NCBI GenBank assembly: GCA_964442745.1
Contig: CAYUAI010000004.1
Location: 60,835 to 124,834, forward strand
Source of the DNA: CAYUAI01 sp964442745
GTDB lineage: Bacteria > Pseudomonadota > Gammaproteobacteria > S012-40
DNA: 64,000 bases
Direction of reading: 5' to 3'
Shown in pieces: positions 63,082 to 64,000 of the stretch (position 1 is its first letter; the number at the start of each line of letters is the position of its first letter). Under the pieces are notes generated by a model, which was given only the letters and a program-made list of their open reading frames with translations, did not search any database and was not told the origin of the DNA. The translations under genes and the position numbers were made by a program.

Positions 63082-63606
63082 TTAGCTATCTTCATTGGTT
63101 AAACATTCTTTGACGACCATCCATTGTTTGAGTTTTTCCTGACGGCTCATGGAGGCATGAGCCGGGCTGGTTGATGGCAGGCGGAAATAATACAGATGTT
63201 TCAATGCTACCGGAAAATTTGGTAGCACACGTTTTTTATACTCTTGCTCGGCTTTAGCACCATTAAAGAACACATGTTTTATTTGGCTGTATTGTTGTAA
63301 AAAATTCTCAAAATCATTCAGTACAATTGAATCAGACTCAATCGCCGAATCCAAGCTGCCCTGTCGCTGACAGGCTTTAAGTACATCCCACAGGGCGACT
63401 TTATAATGATTTAAAATAGCGATGCGTTGATGGTATTCAAGCGGATTATTTATCTCAAATAATTTTTCGACAATAAACCAAAAACAGTTTTGAGCATGGG
63501 CATAATACTGATTTTTTTCTAATGATTTTTTGCCCGGCATCGATCCGAGTATCAGAATTTTTGCATCACTAGCTACAACCGGTGGAAAGCTGAATATTTT
63601 TCCCAT
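63082..63606 (-). CDS. DNA-deoxyinosine (hypoxanthine-DNA) glycosylase
   Basis: The 174-residue protein is a uracil-DNA-glycosylase-superfamily enzyme of the hypoxanthine-DNA glycosylase type. It has ILILGSMPGKKSLEKNQYYA, AQNCFWFIVEKLF, LWDVLKAC and FRLPSTSPAHASMSRQEKLK, which form the family motifs. It would excise deaminated adenine from DNA. A miniature transposon ends 11 bases before its start codon on the upstream side, so its native promoter is displaced. Confidence 0.9.
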   Translation of the reverse strand: MGKIFSFPPVVASDAKILILGSMPGKKSLEKNQYYAHAQNCFWFIVEKLFEINNPLEYHQRIAILNHYKVALWDVLKACQRQGSLDSAIESDSIVLNDFENFLQQYSQIKHVFFNGAKAEQEYKKRVLPNFPVALKHLYYFRLPSTSPAHASMSRQEKLKQWMVVKECLTNEDS

Positions 63607-63617
63607 ATAGTATCATC

Positions 63618-63749
63618 GTAAGTTTAAGCTGATTTCAGGAAAAATCATTAAAAAATACCACTGCCTCTTCTTTTCTCCAGGTAGCGTGGATTAAGCGTAG
63701 CGAATCCACGCTACCCATCTATTTTTCTCTGAAATCAATTTAAACTTAC
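63618..63749. mobile_element. Miniature inverted-repeat transposon, copy 2
   Basis: The ends GTAAGTTTAAGCTGATTTCAG (63618-63638) and CTGAAATCAATTTAAACTTAC (63729-63749) pair at 20 of 21. They are flanked by a perfect 8-bp duplication GTATCATC (63610-63617 and 63750-63757). The 132-bp core carries a 12-bp-armed palindrome (63681-63714) with loop AAGCGTAGCG. It lies directly upstream of the DNA glycosylase gene. Confidence 0.93.
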
Positions 63750-63757
63750 GTATCATC

Positions 63758-64000
63758 TCATTCATCCAGAGCTTCAATGTCCGCCTATAAGTCCTCTCAT
63801 TGCTCATAATCCCAGGAATAATCTTTTTGAAACCTTGCATACCCGAAACGTTTGAAATTTAGATATGCAATCAGTTTTTTTAATATTAATTGCGCAGCTT
63901 CGACTCAGTCGATCATGTAAAAGGTTACCCCTTAAAAAACAGCACAAGGGGTCAAATATCATATTGACGCTTTATCTTGTCAACTTTCCTCAATAAACGT
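63758..64000. other. Right-edge region with repeat fragments
   Basis: No gene was found. TACCCGAAACGTTTGAAATTTAG near 63841-63862 (given as the IS630-like end without its neighbours) matches the decayed IS630 ends, and 63948-63968 is copy B of the 21-bp GGGGTCAAATATCAT repeat. Confidence 0.5.
63948..63968. repeat. Dispersed 21-bp repeat, copy B
   Basis: GGGGTCAAATATCATATTGAC differs from copy A at 54553 by one base. TTGTCAAC follows about 15 bases later, as in copy A. Confidence 0.6.

Noticed and set aside
1..64000. CRISPR array
   Set aside because: No regularly spaced direct repeats with unique spacers were seen; the repeat families here are inverted or tandem coding repeats.

Overview
The window reads as a chromosome segment of a gammaproteobacterium, probably a sulfur oxidiser. 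The left two thirds carry gammaproteobacterial housekeeping blocks: rplU-rpmA-obgE-proB, rpsT/murJ-ribF-ileS-lspA, miaB-ybeZ-ybeY-ybeX-lnt, hemC-hemD-hemX-hemY, class I cyaA, plsY and folB-folK. A three-gene molybdoenzyme operon at 55.1-59.6 kb best fits the cytoplasmic sulfite dehydrogenase SoeABC of sulfur-oxidising Gammaproteobacteria. Genus is not determinable from the sequence alone.

Region 1 (1-43.2 kb) is dense and mostly ordinary. It holds the 5' part of pilR with pilS, a PP0621-like gene, tRNA-Pro(CGG), ispB, ribosomal and GTPase genes, MurJ and tRNA-modification/lipoprotein genes, heme biosynthesis, argH, cyaA, a SPOR protein, plsY and folate genes. Oddities here are a MurJ gene with no usual start codon (CTG preferred), a response regulator with a long coiled coil and a C-terminal membrane anchor, a HemX protein with about 28 tandem FK tetrads, a PAS-GGDEF protein without a catalytic GGDEF motif, a membrane protein with two NTF2-like modules, and a small unrecognised 72-residue protein before a strong bidirectional terminator.

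Region 2 (43.2-55.1 kb) is accessory and decaying. It contains an amidase-like gene, an IS66 remnant split by a miniature transposon (21-bp inverted ends, perfect 8-bp target duplication), an intact IS630-type element inserted at TA in a duplicated copy of an antitoxin upstream region, a broken DUF262/DUF1524 nuclease, RES-Xre and DUF433-DUF5615 toxin-antitoxin pairs, a trypsin-like lipoprotein, a broken metallo-beta-lactamase gene, a decayed second IS630 element and a WD40/STAND fragment.

Region 3 (55.1-59.6 kb) is the intact soeABC-like operon, an island of metabolic function between mobile DNA.

Region 4 (59.6-64 kb) is accessory again: a BrnT-BrnA pair, several miniature inverted-repeat elements, a secreted HAF-repeat protein, and a DNA-deoxyinosine glycosylase with a second copy of the 8-bp-duplicating miniature transposon 11 bp upstream of its start. 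Dispersed palindromes of the GTGGATTAAGCG..AATCCAC type link the proB-rpsT gap with these miniature transposons.
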